Assembly: GCA_020650975.1 (NCBI GenBank)
Contig: JAIPMN010001782.1
Location: 1 to 36,352 of the forward strand
Direction of reading: 5' to 3'
Origin: Apostichopus californicus
Taxonomy: Eukaryota > Echinodermata > Holothuroidea > Aspidochirotida > Stichopodidae
DNA: 36,352 nt
Both the position numbers and the translations under genes were made by a program. Positions 12,298 through 23,482 of the stretch are shown one piece after another; positions within the stretch are counted from its first letter, which is position 1, and the number at the start of each line of letters is the position of its first letter. Under the pieces are notes generated by a model that had not been told where the DNA came from, ran no database searches, and worked only from the letters and a program-made list of their open reading frames with translations.

Positions 12298-15200
12298 TGT
12301 GTTCTCTGCTCTTTGAAATATTCTTTGCATAGTCTATAGAATTATTATTTTCATTCTTCTATTCAGAATGAAATTCCTTGAATGCACTGTTTGAAATCTG
12401 TGTAAATATTGGATATCCATCCACCCACAGATCTGATACAGCTTGTTGATACCTGTTAACTAGCAAGCCATTAATTTCGACATTATCCATGAATAATTCC
12501 ATGTCTTGTTTGGATTATGTATGACCGAATTAGCGTAAGGCATGAAAATGCCAGGAAATGTAAGCTGTCACTTGAGTGGCTATAACATATAAATATATAT
12601 GGTACATGTACAGCACCTTACAATACTTGTATTGAGATGAGCGTTTTATTCATAACAAGTTTCTAAAATACAGGTATCACAATTTAACTGTAAAAACTGC
12701 TTGTGTTTAAACCTTAAACCGTGAACCTTTGGACGTGTTTGAGAGATGATACCTGAATAGTTGATGAAATAATAATCTTAGATGTGTAGTAATAAGGATC
12801 CTTACGGTTGGTTGCATCAGCGCTAGAAGGTGACGAAGTCCTGAGAGACAGGGCGCTACTACTATGACCTTTATATAAAAGTCAGGTAGGATGTGAATTA
12901 GGCCATCAGTTAATATCATAGCAGCGAGTCAGTTATGAAATCAGCTAGAACATGAGCTAGGTTGGTTGTTGTATTAAGTTAATTACGTTGGACAGGCAAA
13001 ACTGCTATGTATGTATGCATGCTTTGAAAAGTATATCATGCCCGATCACGTGTAACTTTTTTGTTATGCTAAACATTGAAAGTCTAAGTACCTTTTCATG
13101 AGGTTGAGGTTGAGGATGAATTATTCCCAGACATTGCGATGGTCACATCAGACTTATCAACAGAGGGAGAAAGACCACAGAAGGTGGCATGTTGCTCCCA
13201 ATCTTTGCAAAAGGCAGCTTCCGTTCTTTAATACATTGGCAGTATATCACCTTTTGGGAATATAAAGTACTCTGTTTACATTCTCGTAACAATTTTGTAG
13301 AGGCCATATTGATGTATCAAAAGTTGCCATTTCATTATTTAGAAAAGTGTCTTTTCATTGGTAAATTAAAACAAGGTTGGAATAAAGAAGTGCTCTGTTG
13401 TTGAAACACATTCAAATGTGGTAAGAAATGCGAAGAGAATCCAATTTGTTGGAAACTTTTGTTCCTACATGCAAAAACTGCTATACATCTTCGCACTTGT
13501 ATAGCAGTTTGCAATGCAATACTGGATAATTTATTCCCTGGTTTTACCCCCTGAATTAAATCACAGTTGCATGTCCTCATTGCCAATCAAACTTTTGTAA
13601 CTCAACCCCCAATCCTCCCCCCCCCCCCTGCCCACCCAAAAAAAAAACTAGAACCCTCTGCTGTCCCAGGAATTAATATGGGTTACATCAGACAGATAAC
13701 TTGATTAGAGACAATATATCCATCATGCTTTTATGGGTCAATAAAATACCTGTCAATGGTTGACAATTAGTGACCATTATTTGAATTCTAGCACATTTGA
13801 GATGGGGTTAATACTCAGGTTGATCATTACAGCTGCTGGATTTTTCACAAAGCAGGGTTTGCTGTCTAGCAGATTACACATTAAAACGTGTACATATTGC
13901 CATCTTATGGCATTATCACTGCAACACAAACATGTATGCTTAAATTTCTAAAGTATGGCTGTTCAAACAAATTTTGTCAATCCATATATCTTACATTAGG
14001 CCTGCCACACCACAGTTGTACCAATTACAGTTCTTTGGAGATCTTAAGAACAGAATTTACAATTAATTCATAACAATTTAATTACTGTCTTTGTCTTTCT
14101 TTGTCTCATTTCTTCCCACCTTGGGTATTTATTTCTGTGTCTTTCTTTCTTCTCTCCATCCCTTGTCCACTAATCCCCTTACATCTATCACTTTGTGTTC
14201 ACCATGCTCATTAACCTGTCTGTATTCTGTGCGTGTTTTTGTCCCTTCTGTTAGTACTGTTACTTGTCATTTAGCCTTTGAAGAAGATCCTGCTAGGATT
14301 GAAATGTCAGACCAACTTACTTTTACACATTCTCCTACACAGGCTCTCTAGTGGATTTAGCAGTTTGCTAACAGTTTTATTTTATTTTGGTTTTTATTTC
14401 TATGTGGGTTTTTGTTTTCACCTTTACTGTTAGAAAGGTATATATATGTTGCAAGTTGTGGTGAAGTAGGCCAGTATGTGAAGGGTGATCTTATACACTA
14501 CTGTACAAGAGCTGTTTACTATATATTGCAAATAGCTGCTTGTTTTCTAATATTTTGGTTTATCTCCTGGCTCTTGTCACATTCAGTTTGCACAAGGGAG
14601 GGTCAAAGCTTCCCTCTGTCACCCTCAAGTGGTCTGAGAAAAAAATAGTCAAATGTGATGTGTGCATTTATCCATGATATACCGGATGAAAGGTCCTCAG
14701 TAAATGTTCAAAAAATATGTCAGAATGAACTAAAAAAGGGATATTTAGGAAACTGAATTTGATTACTTCCTAAAGTTATATTAGCAATTTTTCTGCATTC
14801 ATAGGTCAAAACCATATTCCTCATCAGGTTTGACGAAGATATGAATTTTTTTTTAAATTTGATGGGGTATTTTATGAATGCATCTGGCAATTACAGAGTG
14901 AATGATGTCATCATGGCAATTAAGCTGAAATTGGGTTTATCTTCTCTCTCCTTTATAATATTTAACTCACTTATCATCGACAGAGGGGAAAAATTTAGAC
15001 TGTTGATGAAATTCTAAATACAGAGAACCTTGCCAGCTTTGCCAACATTTCTCCAAATGTATGAGAAATAAAGGATAAATTGGAAAAGAGGAATATGATA
15101 TTTAAAATTTAAGCTTGTGAAGAACGTTAATAGTGATGACATCACAGCTAGACCACCTAGTGTGATCCAGTCTCTGGAATAGGAGGCTCTAGCCAGTCAA

Positions 15201-15462
15201 TAGATATAACCATATCTCCAGTTAGGAACAAAACATTCAGGCAGTGTGTGGTATCTTTCTCTCCCATATGTATGTACTGTATATTCAATAACCACTGTCT
15301 GTGGCCACTGGAATATCCCTTTTATAAGCAGGGTGTTGTCATATTCATAGCGAGTGTTTAACAGAGTTTGTAGCATAGTTCACATGTTACCTCATTCTGT
15401 AGCTCAGAAAATGTCCATTGCATAACAGCTGGTTGTCTATTTGGATGGAGTAAGGGAGGGAG
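12298..15462. other. Non-coding, no gene seen
   Basis: Short open frames here have no domains. It contains a run of 12 C at 13617-13628 shortly followed by an A run, and pyrimidine-rich sequence near 14090-14220. The 86-codon frame at 14091-14351 is Ser/Leu/Thr-rich because of that pyrimidine bias and is not believable as a gene. Confidence 0.55.
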
Positions 15463-15503
15463 GAATTGGAGGAGAGGAGAGGGGAGGGAGTGGGGGAGGG
15501 GAG
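15463..15503 (+). other. G-rich tract with G-quadruplex potential
   Basis: A purine-only stretch contains GGGG (15481-15484), GGG (15486-15488), GGGGG (15492-15496) and GGGG (15498-15501), separated by loops of one to three bases. This fits the four-run quadruplex pattern on the + strand. Formation in DNA or RNA is not shown. Confidence 0.6.
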
Positions 15504-16640
15504 GAAAGGAATTGAAGAAAACATGCATGTACATTTTTACCTCATGGTTGTAACTTTAATGAGAATACATATTCCACATGCAGATGGGTGCATGTTAAGT
15601 TCAAGCTCCAACAATCAATAATAGTGACAGGAAATGGAGATCTGATAAACACAAATAACTTTGGAAAATCATATTGCACTGTAAACTTAATTCCTGTAGA
15701 GCTATAATGTTCAGGTCTGAGCCATGAGTATATATATACTGTGGACAACAATATTTTACATAGATATACATATATAGATCCTTTAGACATGTAGATTAAT
15801 TGACAACAATTTCGAACGCCTGCCAAATGTACATCCCCTTTTGTAGCCCATACATAGCCTGCGAAAAAAACTTTTTTTCCCTGTATCTTATCCATTTGAT
15901 AACTCAGTTCACTGTGTGAAACCGTCTGCATGCACATGTATGTGAGGAATAATTGCACAAGTTTATGGTCAATATGGTACTTTCATCGTAGGCACTGTTG
16001 ATTAAGTTGGTTTGGGTAACATATATTTAACACAGCTGTTGTCGGTTCTATGAGGAACATTGCATAGGAAAAGGGGAACTCGCAATCTAGCCAGTACTGT
16101 ATATATATACAACTGTACGCTCTCATGCATTATATACTTTTTAAGATATATGCTGGTTGTGATACGTTAATTTTTATGGTCATTGAATACTTTAAAATGC
16201 ATTTCCAGATGTAACTAGAGGCACTCTCATGTAAAAAGCTTGGCATTTCACAGTGTACAAAGCATTGTACGTGTCACACCATTGGTTCATATTCAGCATT
16301 ACTTTGCCAGAAGGATTTGAAGCAGCACCTTAAAAATGCATTTGATGTCCACACAGGGACCTTGCACGGGATGGAGAGGAGAGATGTAGATATACAGAAG
16401 TTGTTTTTAGTTGAGGCGAAGACGACAACATGATGAGGCTAAAACTATGTGTATGGGATCAGTATAAATATGAAACTGGTCATCCGAGATGACCTAAATC
16501 AGCGTTGGAGGTCTTCCGGGGAAAAACTGAAACAATGAATTGCTTTAACCTTCCATCAACTTTGGAGATGCCTGAAATAAAAACCAAACTAGTGGAAGGT
16601 GTATTATCCACCCGAGGGTCAGCTTTACTGGCCTAAAGCT
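15504..16640. other. Non-coding, no gene seen
   Basis: A 138-codon - strand open frame at 15542-15958 is the longest non-gene frame in the window. It is Tyr, Cys and Ser rich with no domain I recognise, no clear flanking splice sites, and it overlaps ATATATAC-type simple sequence. I treat it as chance. Nothing else was seen. Confidence 0.5.
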
Positions 16641-16736
16641 GGTGTTCTTTTCACCGAACCTACCTATATCTCCTACTGTGTACATATTGGTGTTCTATTC
16701 ACCAAACCTACACATCTATCCTACAGTGTACATATT
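16641..16736. repeat. 48-bp tandem duplication, 2 copies
   Basis: Units at 16641-16688 and 16689-16736 share GGTGTTCT, TTCACC, AACCTAC, ATCCTAC/CTCCTAC and AGTGTACATATT/TGTGTACATATT. The period is a multiple of three, so the 65-codon + strand frame from 16599 reads a 16-residue repeat twice. I see no start context, domain or splice sites that make this a gene. Confidence 0.88.
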
Positions 16737-18084
16737 GGTCATTTAACTTTTGTTATTTTGCAACCAAATTTTGATGTTTGGACAACCAAAATGTAAGATG
16801 TGGTTATCTGGGGTACAACCAGAAAAAAATCCTTCAGACCATTTGTCCCGATGGTGTTGATTTGATAATCTTTGCAGATTTGAAATGGAGGTTATGTTCA
16901 TATAAATTTTGGTGAGAGCAATATTTGTAGATAAGAAGTTGTAATCAGAATGCCATTTACAACGGCACTCAGATAACTTTTTTCTGTACCTATGATATCC
17001 AAAAATATAAAGGCTTCAATTAAGGATTAATATGACTAATTCTTTGCAACGACAACAAAAACTACCGTTGTTAGACCGTGATGCACTAATATGCAAAATA
17101 GCCAGGTAGGTAATACACAATCGTGAAAGTTTGTAAAAAGACGACCTTGGTACTTTGGAAATTAATCAACCTCGAGTTTATTAAAAAAAATTAATAAACC
17201 GTTAAGTTGCTACGTATAGATGCAGACTGAAAGTAGTGATTTTAATACAGTTTTGGTTGAAGCATCGAGACAAGAGAAGTAGTGGGCAATGAATTGAGAA
17301 ATCACTCCTCGTTAAGCCATCATTTCAACGATTTATCTCGATGTCTCATCCTCTCTCCGTCAATGATCCGAACTTTCAAGATCAAAGTCTCTTTGTCCGT
17401 GCATGCCAAGTCTCTCTCAGTGGTCGAGATATTCAGCCTGGTCGTCAATGACCACAGGGTGTAGATCGAGTGTGCTCTGTTAAGATTACAGATCGGGAGG
17501 ATTTTGTAGTAAGAGAAATCCGCTCGGGTTTTATTGATTATTCGCGAGGGGAGTCGGTNNNNNNNNTATTCATCATTTGGGGGGGGGGGGGGAAAGTTAA
17601 TGAAGCAAGCATTGGTACAGGGAAGGTGGTGGACTTATGTAAAGATTAGAGACAAGCTATAACGTAATTGTTTTAACTGATCGTTAGTGAAGCAAAAACA
17701 AAGAAGAGACTCTATGGCTATAGACCCATTGTCAACACTAAATATGAAGACTGTCACCCTAGAGGGCTTGTACTTCAAACTTCAAATCCACACTCTGTTT
17801 GACTCGATTACAAGAGACATCAAACTCTACAGTAACCACCCTGATACAGGTCAACCTAGCAGGGAAATTCTTTTAATCCGTACCAGTTTTTGTTCTGAAC
17901 TTTGATCAATGAAGGAAAAAACTCATCCACTTGTTATATCCCGGCCCTCCCCCCGCCCCCCCCGTCCTTCCCCCACATCTTCTTTTGTTCACTACTTATC
18001 CTGTCCATGTATGCATATTTTTTTCTTCTTCCACACCCCTTTTGTTTCCTTGCTTACTTTCCCCATGACTTAACCAAGTGTATT
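16737..18084. other. Non-coding, contains a sequence gap
   Basis: No gene seen. It holds the N gap at 17559-17566, a G14 run and a C-rich tract at about 17941-17975. Short open frames at 17282-17464 and 17687-17905 have no recognisable domain. Confidence 0.55.
17559..17566. other. Assembly gap (8 N) next to a G homopolymer
   Basis: Eight N are present. Twelve bases later a run of 14 G occupies 17579-17592. Homopolymer-rich sequence of this kind commonly breaks assemblies, so the true gap length may not be 8. Confidence 0.95.
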
Positions 18085-18181
18085 GGCAATTAACATAGGC
18101 AATTAGCATAGGCAATTAACATTGGTACATGACAACATTGATACATAAAATTGGTACATGACAACATTGGTACATGACAAG
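18085..18181. repeat. 13-bp and 15-bp short tandem repeats upstream of the exon acceptor
   Basis: GGCAATTAACATA or a one-base variant occurs at 18085, 18098 and 18111. It is followed by ATTGGTACATGACAAC-type words at 18121, 18137 (decayed), 18150 and 18166. The block ends about 60 bases before the splice acceptor at 18240-18241, just upstream of the pyrimidine tract of that acceptor. Confidence 0.88.
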
Positions 18182-18241
18182 TTTGTTGCCAACTGCTTTG
18201 TAATTACGTATCTTTTCTTCTTTTTTTTCCGTCCGATTTAG

Positions 18242-19539
18242 AACACCACGTCAGGGCTGTATTCCATTCAAGTCACAAGGGATAAACATGCCATCAAATT
18301 GGAAGAGATCGCCAAGAAGAAAAACTCCAACAAAGGCAGATCAAGAGAAGAAATTGGCGAGGCAAGATGTGAAGGCAGCTCTCTCTACCCTCACTGAGAC
18401 GGATGATACCAACTCGGTCTCGTCACAAGAAGAAGACGTTCAGTCCAAGTGCAGCAGGAGGGCCATCGTGAACCTGCAGAAGCTACTGGACAACGTTACT
18501 GCCGAGATCCACCATGAGCAGGAAGAGAAACCTGTAGAGGGAGACGATGAAAATAAGGAAGAGGACGAAAATAAGGAAATGGAGAAGGAACAGCCCGTGC
18601 CAAAAGTGAGAGAAGAGAACATTGACAAGGAGAAGAAATGTATAGAGGAGCAATCAAACACACCAGTACTTGAGGAGTCAGTAGGACAGAGTAGTAGTAA
18701 CGAGACTGTTGAGGATGTTGCTACCGATCCTCCGAGACTGGAGAAGGAAGTACCCTACAGTCAGACCGATACCCCTCCATCCATTACATTCGATGATAGA
18801 GGAGGAGAAGAAGGAGGAGGAGAAGGAGGAGGGGGAGAAGGAGAGGACAGTAACTCCCACGTACCCTTGCGCCAGTTGCCATCCTCCATATTGGAACAGG
18901 ATGATATGGAAGACTCGCCATCGTTGATAATAGATGAGCACAGTGCCACGCCTCCAGCTGTTGCCATGGAGGAGGAGGAGGTGGTGGAGCCTCCTAGTAG
19001 TTGTCCGACGGTAGATGCATCCATCAAGATGTCCCCTAAGCCATCGACACCCGACCTCCAGTTACCAGCCCACCTCCAAGAAGTCAGTGACCAACTTTCC
19101 CAACAGCTGGAGGAGAGCAGGAGAGAGAGCGGACTAAACACACCGGAGGTTGCAATCAAAGAGGAAATGCCAGGTGACCCTCCTCCTGCCCCTCTTCCTC
19201 CTCCTCCTCCTGCTCCTCCTCCACAGCCGCAGCCAGTCGTAACAGCTTCCTCTGAGTCGACCGCCTCAGTGTCCGCGACCCTGGCATCACAAATGATTCC
19301 ACTGAACCAAGCCATGGGGTTTCTCTGCAGCGGTAGCAGCGATAAAAACCAGGAACTCTCTGCACTGGAAGCCATCAAGAGTCTCGCAAAACTAAACCAA
19401 CCAAAGCAGCTGGCCAGAGGTCAATCCCCCACAAATGCGGTCAAATGTGAAACATTTCAGAATCCTTTCACGCAGGGGAATGGACCCCAAACTGCGAACC
19501 CAGCTCTGCAAATGCCACCACAGCCATTGTCGCCAGCTG
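18242..19539 (+). CDS. MYT1: Large N-terminal coding exon of a MYT1/MYT1L/ST18-type zinc-finger factor
   Basis: This is by far the longest open frame in the window. A pyrimidine-rich acceptor ends in ATTTAG at 18241, and a good donor (GCTG|GTAAGTC) follows at 19540. The first ATG is at 18288 with A at -3; the frame is open back to the exon start, so coding could begin in an earlier exon. From that ATG the exon gives 417 codons plus one base. Residues 1-30 are basic, about 75-180 are Glu/Lys-rich and acidic, about 171-187 are Gly/Glu-rich, and 298-316 are proline-rich. A short helix-like ALEAIKSLAKLN segment lies near 363-374. Two sumoylation-type sites are visible, IKEE (290-293) and VKCE (385-388). 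No zinc finger lies in this exon. It is assigned to the MYT1-type gene because its phase-1 donor joins in frame to the finger exon at 27877 and because family N-termini are acidic and low complexity. Vertebrate N-terminal identity is not visible. Confidence 0.75.
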
Positions 19540-19598
19540 GTAAGTCAGTGGTTTCTTCTTCTTCTTCTTCTTTTTGTTCCAGCTTTCTATCTGCCCAG

Positions 19599-19604
19599 GT
19601 AAGT
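19599..19604 (+). other. Possible alternative splice donor
   Basis: CCCAG|GTAAGTT matches the donor consensus better than the main donor 59 bases upstream. The reading frame of the large exon stays open to this point and ends on a full codon (phase 0), adding a Ser-rich stretch. That would pair in frame with an acceptor two bases downstream of the main one at the finger exon (AGAG|GG, exon start 27879). A CTTCTTCTTC-rich tract ending in TTCCAG at 19582 lies between the two donors and resembles an acceptor. Use of any of these sites is unproven. Confidence 0.4.
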
Positions 19605-22600
19605 TATTTACAAATAGCTGAGTTACAGTATATCAATGCTGGACCATATCTATCAAGCTTGACTGTTGATGTAGAGAGTATTCATCCACAGCACATCTGC
19701 CTTCCCCTCCCCATCCCCTCCCCACAGCCCCTCTCCCCACCAAAAAAAAAATTGATAGTCCTACAGCATTTTAACCATGTTATGTCAGCTATGTTCTGTG
19801 CAATTTATATATGAAGTTTGTTTCTGTTCATAAAGTGTGTGTAAATAAGTTACTACAACAACTTCAGCCTCAATTCTTCAGCCAAAGTTGTCTTAGCCAT
19901 TGTTTCTGATTGTTTATTAAACTGAGGAAGGCCCAGGCTAAATGTTGCTGCTCTTGAAAGACATTTTCGAAAAAACGATTTTGAAGTCACGTAACGTGGA
20001 TGCAACTATATCGGATATTACCGAGCTAGCTTTTTTTGGGAGTATTGAATAGCCAGGTGAATGAAGAGCTGCAAACATGAGCTCAATGGTTTGCTACATT
20101 GACAAAGCTTTTATGAATTCATTCTAAAAGCATTCATTAAAGTACAGTGCTTAGAAGCTGAGCCGCAGTGATTTTCAATAACCCATGCAATTGTCGAATT
20201 TTATGCTTAAAACCATTATTGCAAAACACAATCAAAGAAACAAATGACTGCGGTTTAGTGAGATAAACTGTTGAAGTCAGAAGCAGCTCCCTGGGTTTGC
20301 TCCCCCGTCTTTTGATATCAGCAAATGTTAGCATTTGCTTTTGACTGTGCTATTGTTTTTATTGTGCGGCAGTTTTTAATGACCCCGACTGTCAGCATAG
20401 CATTCAGGAAAAGTTTCATTTTAATTTCGGATGGGGAGACTGGGAAGTGGAAGCCATTGTTCCCCTCCGCTTCACCCTATTGTCCAAAAACGCTGTAAAG
20501 TGATTGATGGTGTATTTAGTGTCGTACTAGTGTAGAAAAGACAGGACAATAATTTTTAATACTTTGCAGGGTTTTGGATAATAGGAAATATTTTTTATGA
20601 AAAAAAAAAATAGGCAATAAAAAAAAAAGAGGATAAATTGATGAGGAGTCAACAGACACTGACAGTTAATTGCCCGATGATGAAGAGAAGAATAAAAATT
20701 GGAAGTGAGGTATAAATGGTAGAAAATGAGATTTAATGACATGAAAAGTTTTAAAAGGAGCCAAAGGGCATGTTGGAAGAGCAAACTGTTAAGTGTTCGC
20801 AGCTGTTTTTCACCAATCGGTTGATTCATCCTTGCTTGCATTCAAACAGGAAAGTTAGCCAAAGAAGTTAATGTTTCATTGTATAGTTAGAGTTTTATGG
20901 GTATGGTTACTCAGGTGGAGGAGAGGGAGGACCAAACGATTGTAGCAGCTGCCGCTTCATGGTGTCGTAGGACAGGTTAAAAAATCGCCCACAACACTTG
21001 TCTAGAATATTAGTTCGCTAACATCAGTGGTCTGTTATTAGACGAGAGTCCAGGCTGCTGCTATATATAGTCTTCTTGAGGTTGGCACCCAGGTGAGATG
21101 CAATTTCTCGATCCACGACTGGACACCGTAAAGCAAATGTCTTCGGACACTGTCAAAAGAATTCTCGATTCATGACAGAAATTTAGTAATAAGTGTGAAG
21201 GGACTTTATATGGTGGATGATAAATGCCTAGCCTTGTGAAGTATCGAACCACCGTATTGGGAAGAAGCTTTTTGTATCTTTTACAACAATATCCAGTTCA
21301 AACAGTAAAAGGCTGTTATTATCAAAGTTGGGATTGTTCCTGCATATACTGTAGTGAGTTGAGTTTTTTTCGTGGTTAGAGAAAAGTTTTTATCGTGTCA
21401 GGAAAAGTTTTGACTGGGGAGAAAGGAGAAAGATTGGATTGAGGACAGTCACGATGCTTTCTGGTTTGAGTCTAGCATTCTGGGATACTTGGGAACAAAG
21501 ATTCCATGAGATATTTGCAGATATTGAAAGCGGTGAGTTATCACATGGTACAATAGAAGGGAGTTTGTATAGTTTATGTATGTACAGTTTATCTAGAATA
21601 TACGTGTCTTAAGCCCCCCCCCCAGCTCCCCTACTTAGGTCACATGCAAATTTAGTGTCGTGTGATTGGTTACATTTGTTAAAACTGCAGTTTTAGTCAT
21701 GACTATATCCTTGATTTTCTACTTAAGGATGGTTGAACTGAGTCAGTTGGTGATCAGTCATGCAGTGTGCGGCGGACTTTTACATCCTTCCGAGTTTGTT
21801 GATATAATATTTAAAAACAAAGGGTTTTTTGTTGTAGTTTCCGTAGGCTTTGTTAGAATAGCATGGTTTTGATATTTGAGCCAATTAGAACAGGCAGCTA
21901 GCTGGAACATTACTTCCGCTAATGTTGAAAGAACTTAGAAGTTGACGACTGGAACGTGATTGAGATCATTGACCTAAGAAATTGGAATTGTCCAAAACAG
22001 GTTAACTTCACTTTCTTATGTACCTGGCTGCTTGCAAATGCTTCACTCTCTTGCTCTGCCATGTCTAGAGTGACCTGGTAACCTTTGACCTCCAATGATG
22101 ACTGGCGTCTGCTGTCGGTCGATCTCCTCACGCTACTCTCCAAAGTGTCTGGTAGCTTTCAAAATCGATTTGTGTCTTAGCCCCGTTGATAACCATCCTC
22201 ATATTTCGTCTTCAGAGGAAAGCCACTACTCAGCCCTCCCTCCCCTCCCCCCCCCATGATACTTAGGATGTCTGCTGTTGACAAACTTTTTGCCCGGCGG
22301 TTTTGCCCTTGCTTCTCCTGTTTATTGAGCCCATATTTCTTTTATGCATACATGTACTATATTAGTTGTGTGAATTTGCACATTCTGAAAGGACTTTATA
22401 CTATGAATCTGAGATGATCTGGATTTCTTGTAGCTTGTGATAATTTTCACACGCAACTCGGGAGGTTCATAGTGCAGTTTGAAAGTCCATTACTAGCCAG
22501 AACTCTCTATATATCTAGATGGAGTGTGTGTGTAGTGTAGTTCTGCTAATATTCACACACTGAATGTAGGTAAATGAACTGACCAATTAATGTCACCGAT

Positions 22601-23271
22601 GAACAAACTGTGATTACTCTGCTCTCGTTCCCCAAATCAGCCCTCACCTGATAGCAATCAAACCCAGCAGCATTAATGTAATGCCTAACTACAGTAGACA
22701 ACATAATACATAATAACTTAACTACAGGAAAGTTCTAGAGGCAACGTTGTAGAAGTACCCAGAAGTAAAGGCTGAAAGTGTAATATCTTAACAAGCTGAA
22801 ACAAGAAATTTCAGGATTTCAGTTATTTCTTAAAATTGAAAGTTTCGACCTTCGAAAACTGTGGGCAATAACAGCATCCTCTCTTTAAGTGGCTGAATGT
22901 GATAAACCTCATTACTGCTGAAAGTACTTAAAATCTTGGCCAAAGAAATAGGGGAAGGTGGAGTAGGGGTTACAAATAGCCACAAAAAAAGAAACAAATT
23001 CAAGCTCCCTCCCTCCCTCCCCCATTCCTCCCCTTTCCCCTCTCCAAAGGAAACATGGGCAGTTTGATTGTTTGAATAATTCTTTCGAATTATTTGGAAG
23101 TATTTTTTCCCATTCGATTTCTCCTAAGTTACACAGTTTGTAAATTATGCAGACTGCAGTAGCTAGGGCAGTCACAACACGTCTTCAGTGTTCTACTACC
23201 GTACAGTAGCTTCATAGGCTGCTATACCCGTCAAAGTTCTCCCTCGCATTGTCATCAGAAAGCTCAGCGCG

Positions 23272-23285
23272 ATGGCAGCGAGCGA
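23272..23285 (+). other. Possible alternative first coding exon end (weak)
   Basis: In a local GC-richer pocket, ATG at 23272 opens a five-residue frame (MAASE) that reaches a GTGAGT donor at 23286. Spliced to 23414 it would read on in a charged, helix-like frame (including EKIIQRERE) to phase 2 at 23482. That phase does not fit the finger exon at 27877, so it would need another partner. It is recorded only as a competing reading of the 23414-23482 candidate. Confidence 0.15.
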
Positions 23286-23413
23286 GTGAGTGAGAGCCGT
23301 CGCTTTATTTTATGGTTTTCTTTTCACTACTACACATACAGTAAGTTTTGGAATTCATGAATCGGTTTTGGAAGTTGGATTCATGCACTTACATTAATCG
23401 TGACCTTTTGTAG

Positions 23414-23482
23414 GGAATATAATTCTGAAAAGATTATTCAGCGAGAGAGAGAAATTGTCGAGCGCAAGCACGGAGGAAGAAG
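23414..23482 (+). CDS. Candidate 69-nt cassette exon of the MYT1-type gene
   Basis: A TTTTGTAG acceptor at 23413 and a GTAGGA donor at 23483 enclose 69 bases. In the phase set by the large exon (phase 1 in, phase 1 out) the frame is open and gives 23 codons with a charged segment (SEREKLSS, then STEEE) before the Glu-Gly-Asp that leads into the finger. It can therefore be included or skipped without a frameshift. The pyrimidine tract is weak and I see no family match. A second frame is also open, giving EKIIQREREIVERK-like sequence. The exon is plausible but not established. Confidence 0.35.

Noticed and set aside
15542-15958. 138-codon open frame on the - strand
   Set aside because: Cys/Tyr/Ser-rich without a recognised domain, overlapping ATATATAC simple sequence, no exon signals supporting it.
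17400-17453. Reading LSGRDIQPG, loosely like the 2A-type LSGD(I/V)xxNPGP start of some LINE proteins
   Set aside because: It has an extra Arg, lacks NPGP, and is followed at once by a stop; no other LINE sequence is near.
18440-19378. Long antisense frames (73, 87, 205 and 69 codons) and an extra + strand frame under the large exon
   Set aside because: They mirror the acidic and proline-rich codon repeats of the real exon; the sense frame has matching splice phases.
19540-19814. Continuation of the large open frame beyond the donor to a stop at 19812-19814 (508 residues)
   Set aside because: It crosses two good donors and reads through a CTT repeat and poly-A stretch; it looks like intron sequence, though intron retention cannot be excluded.
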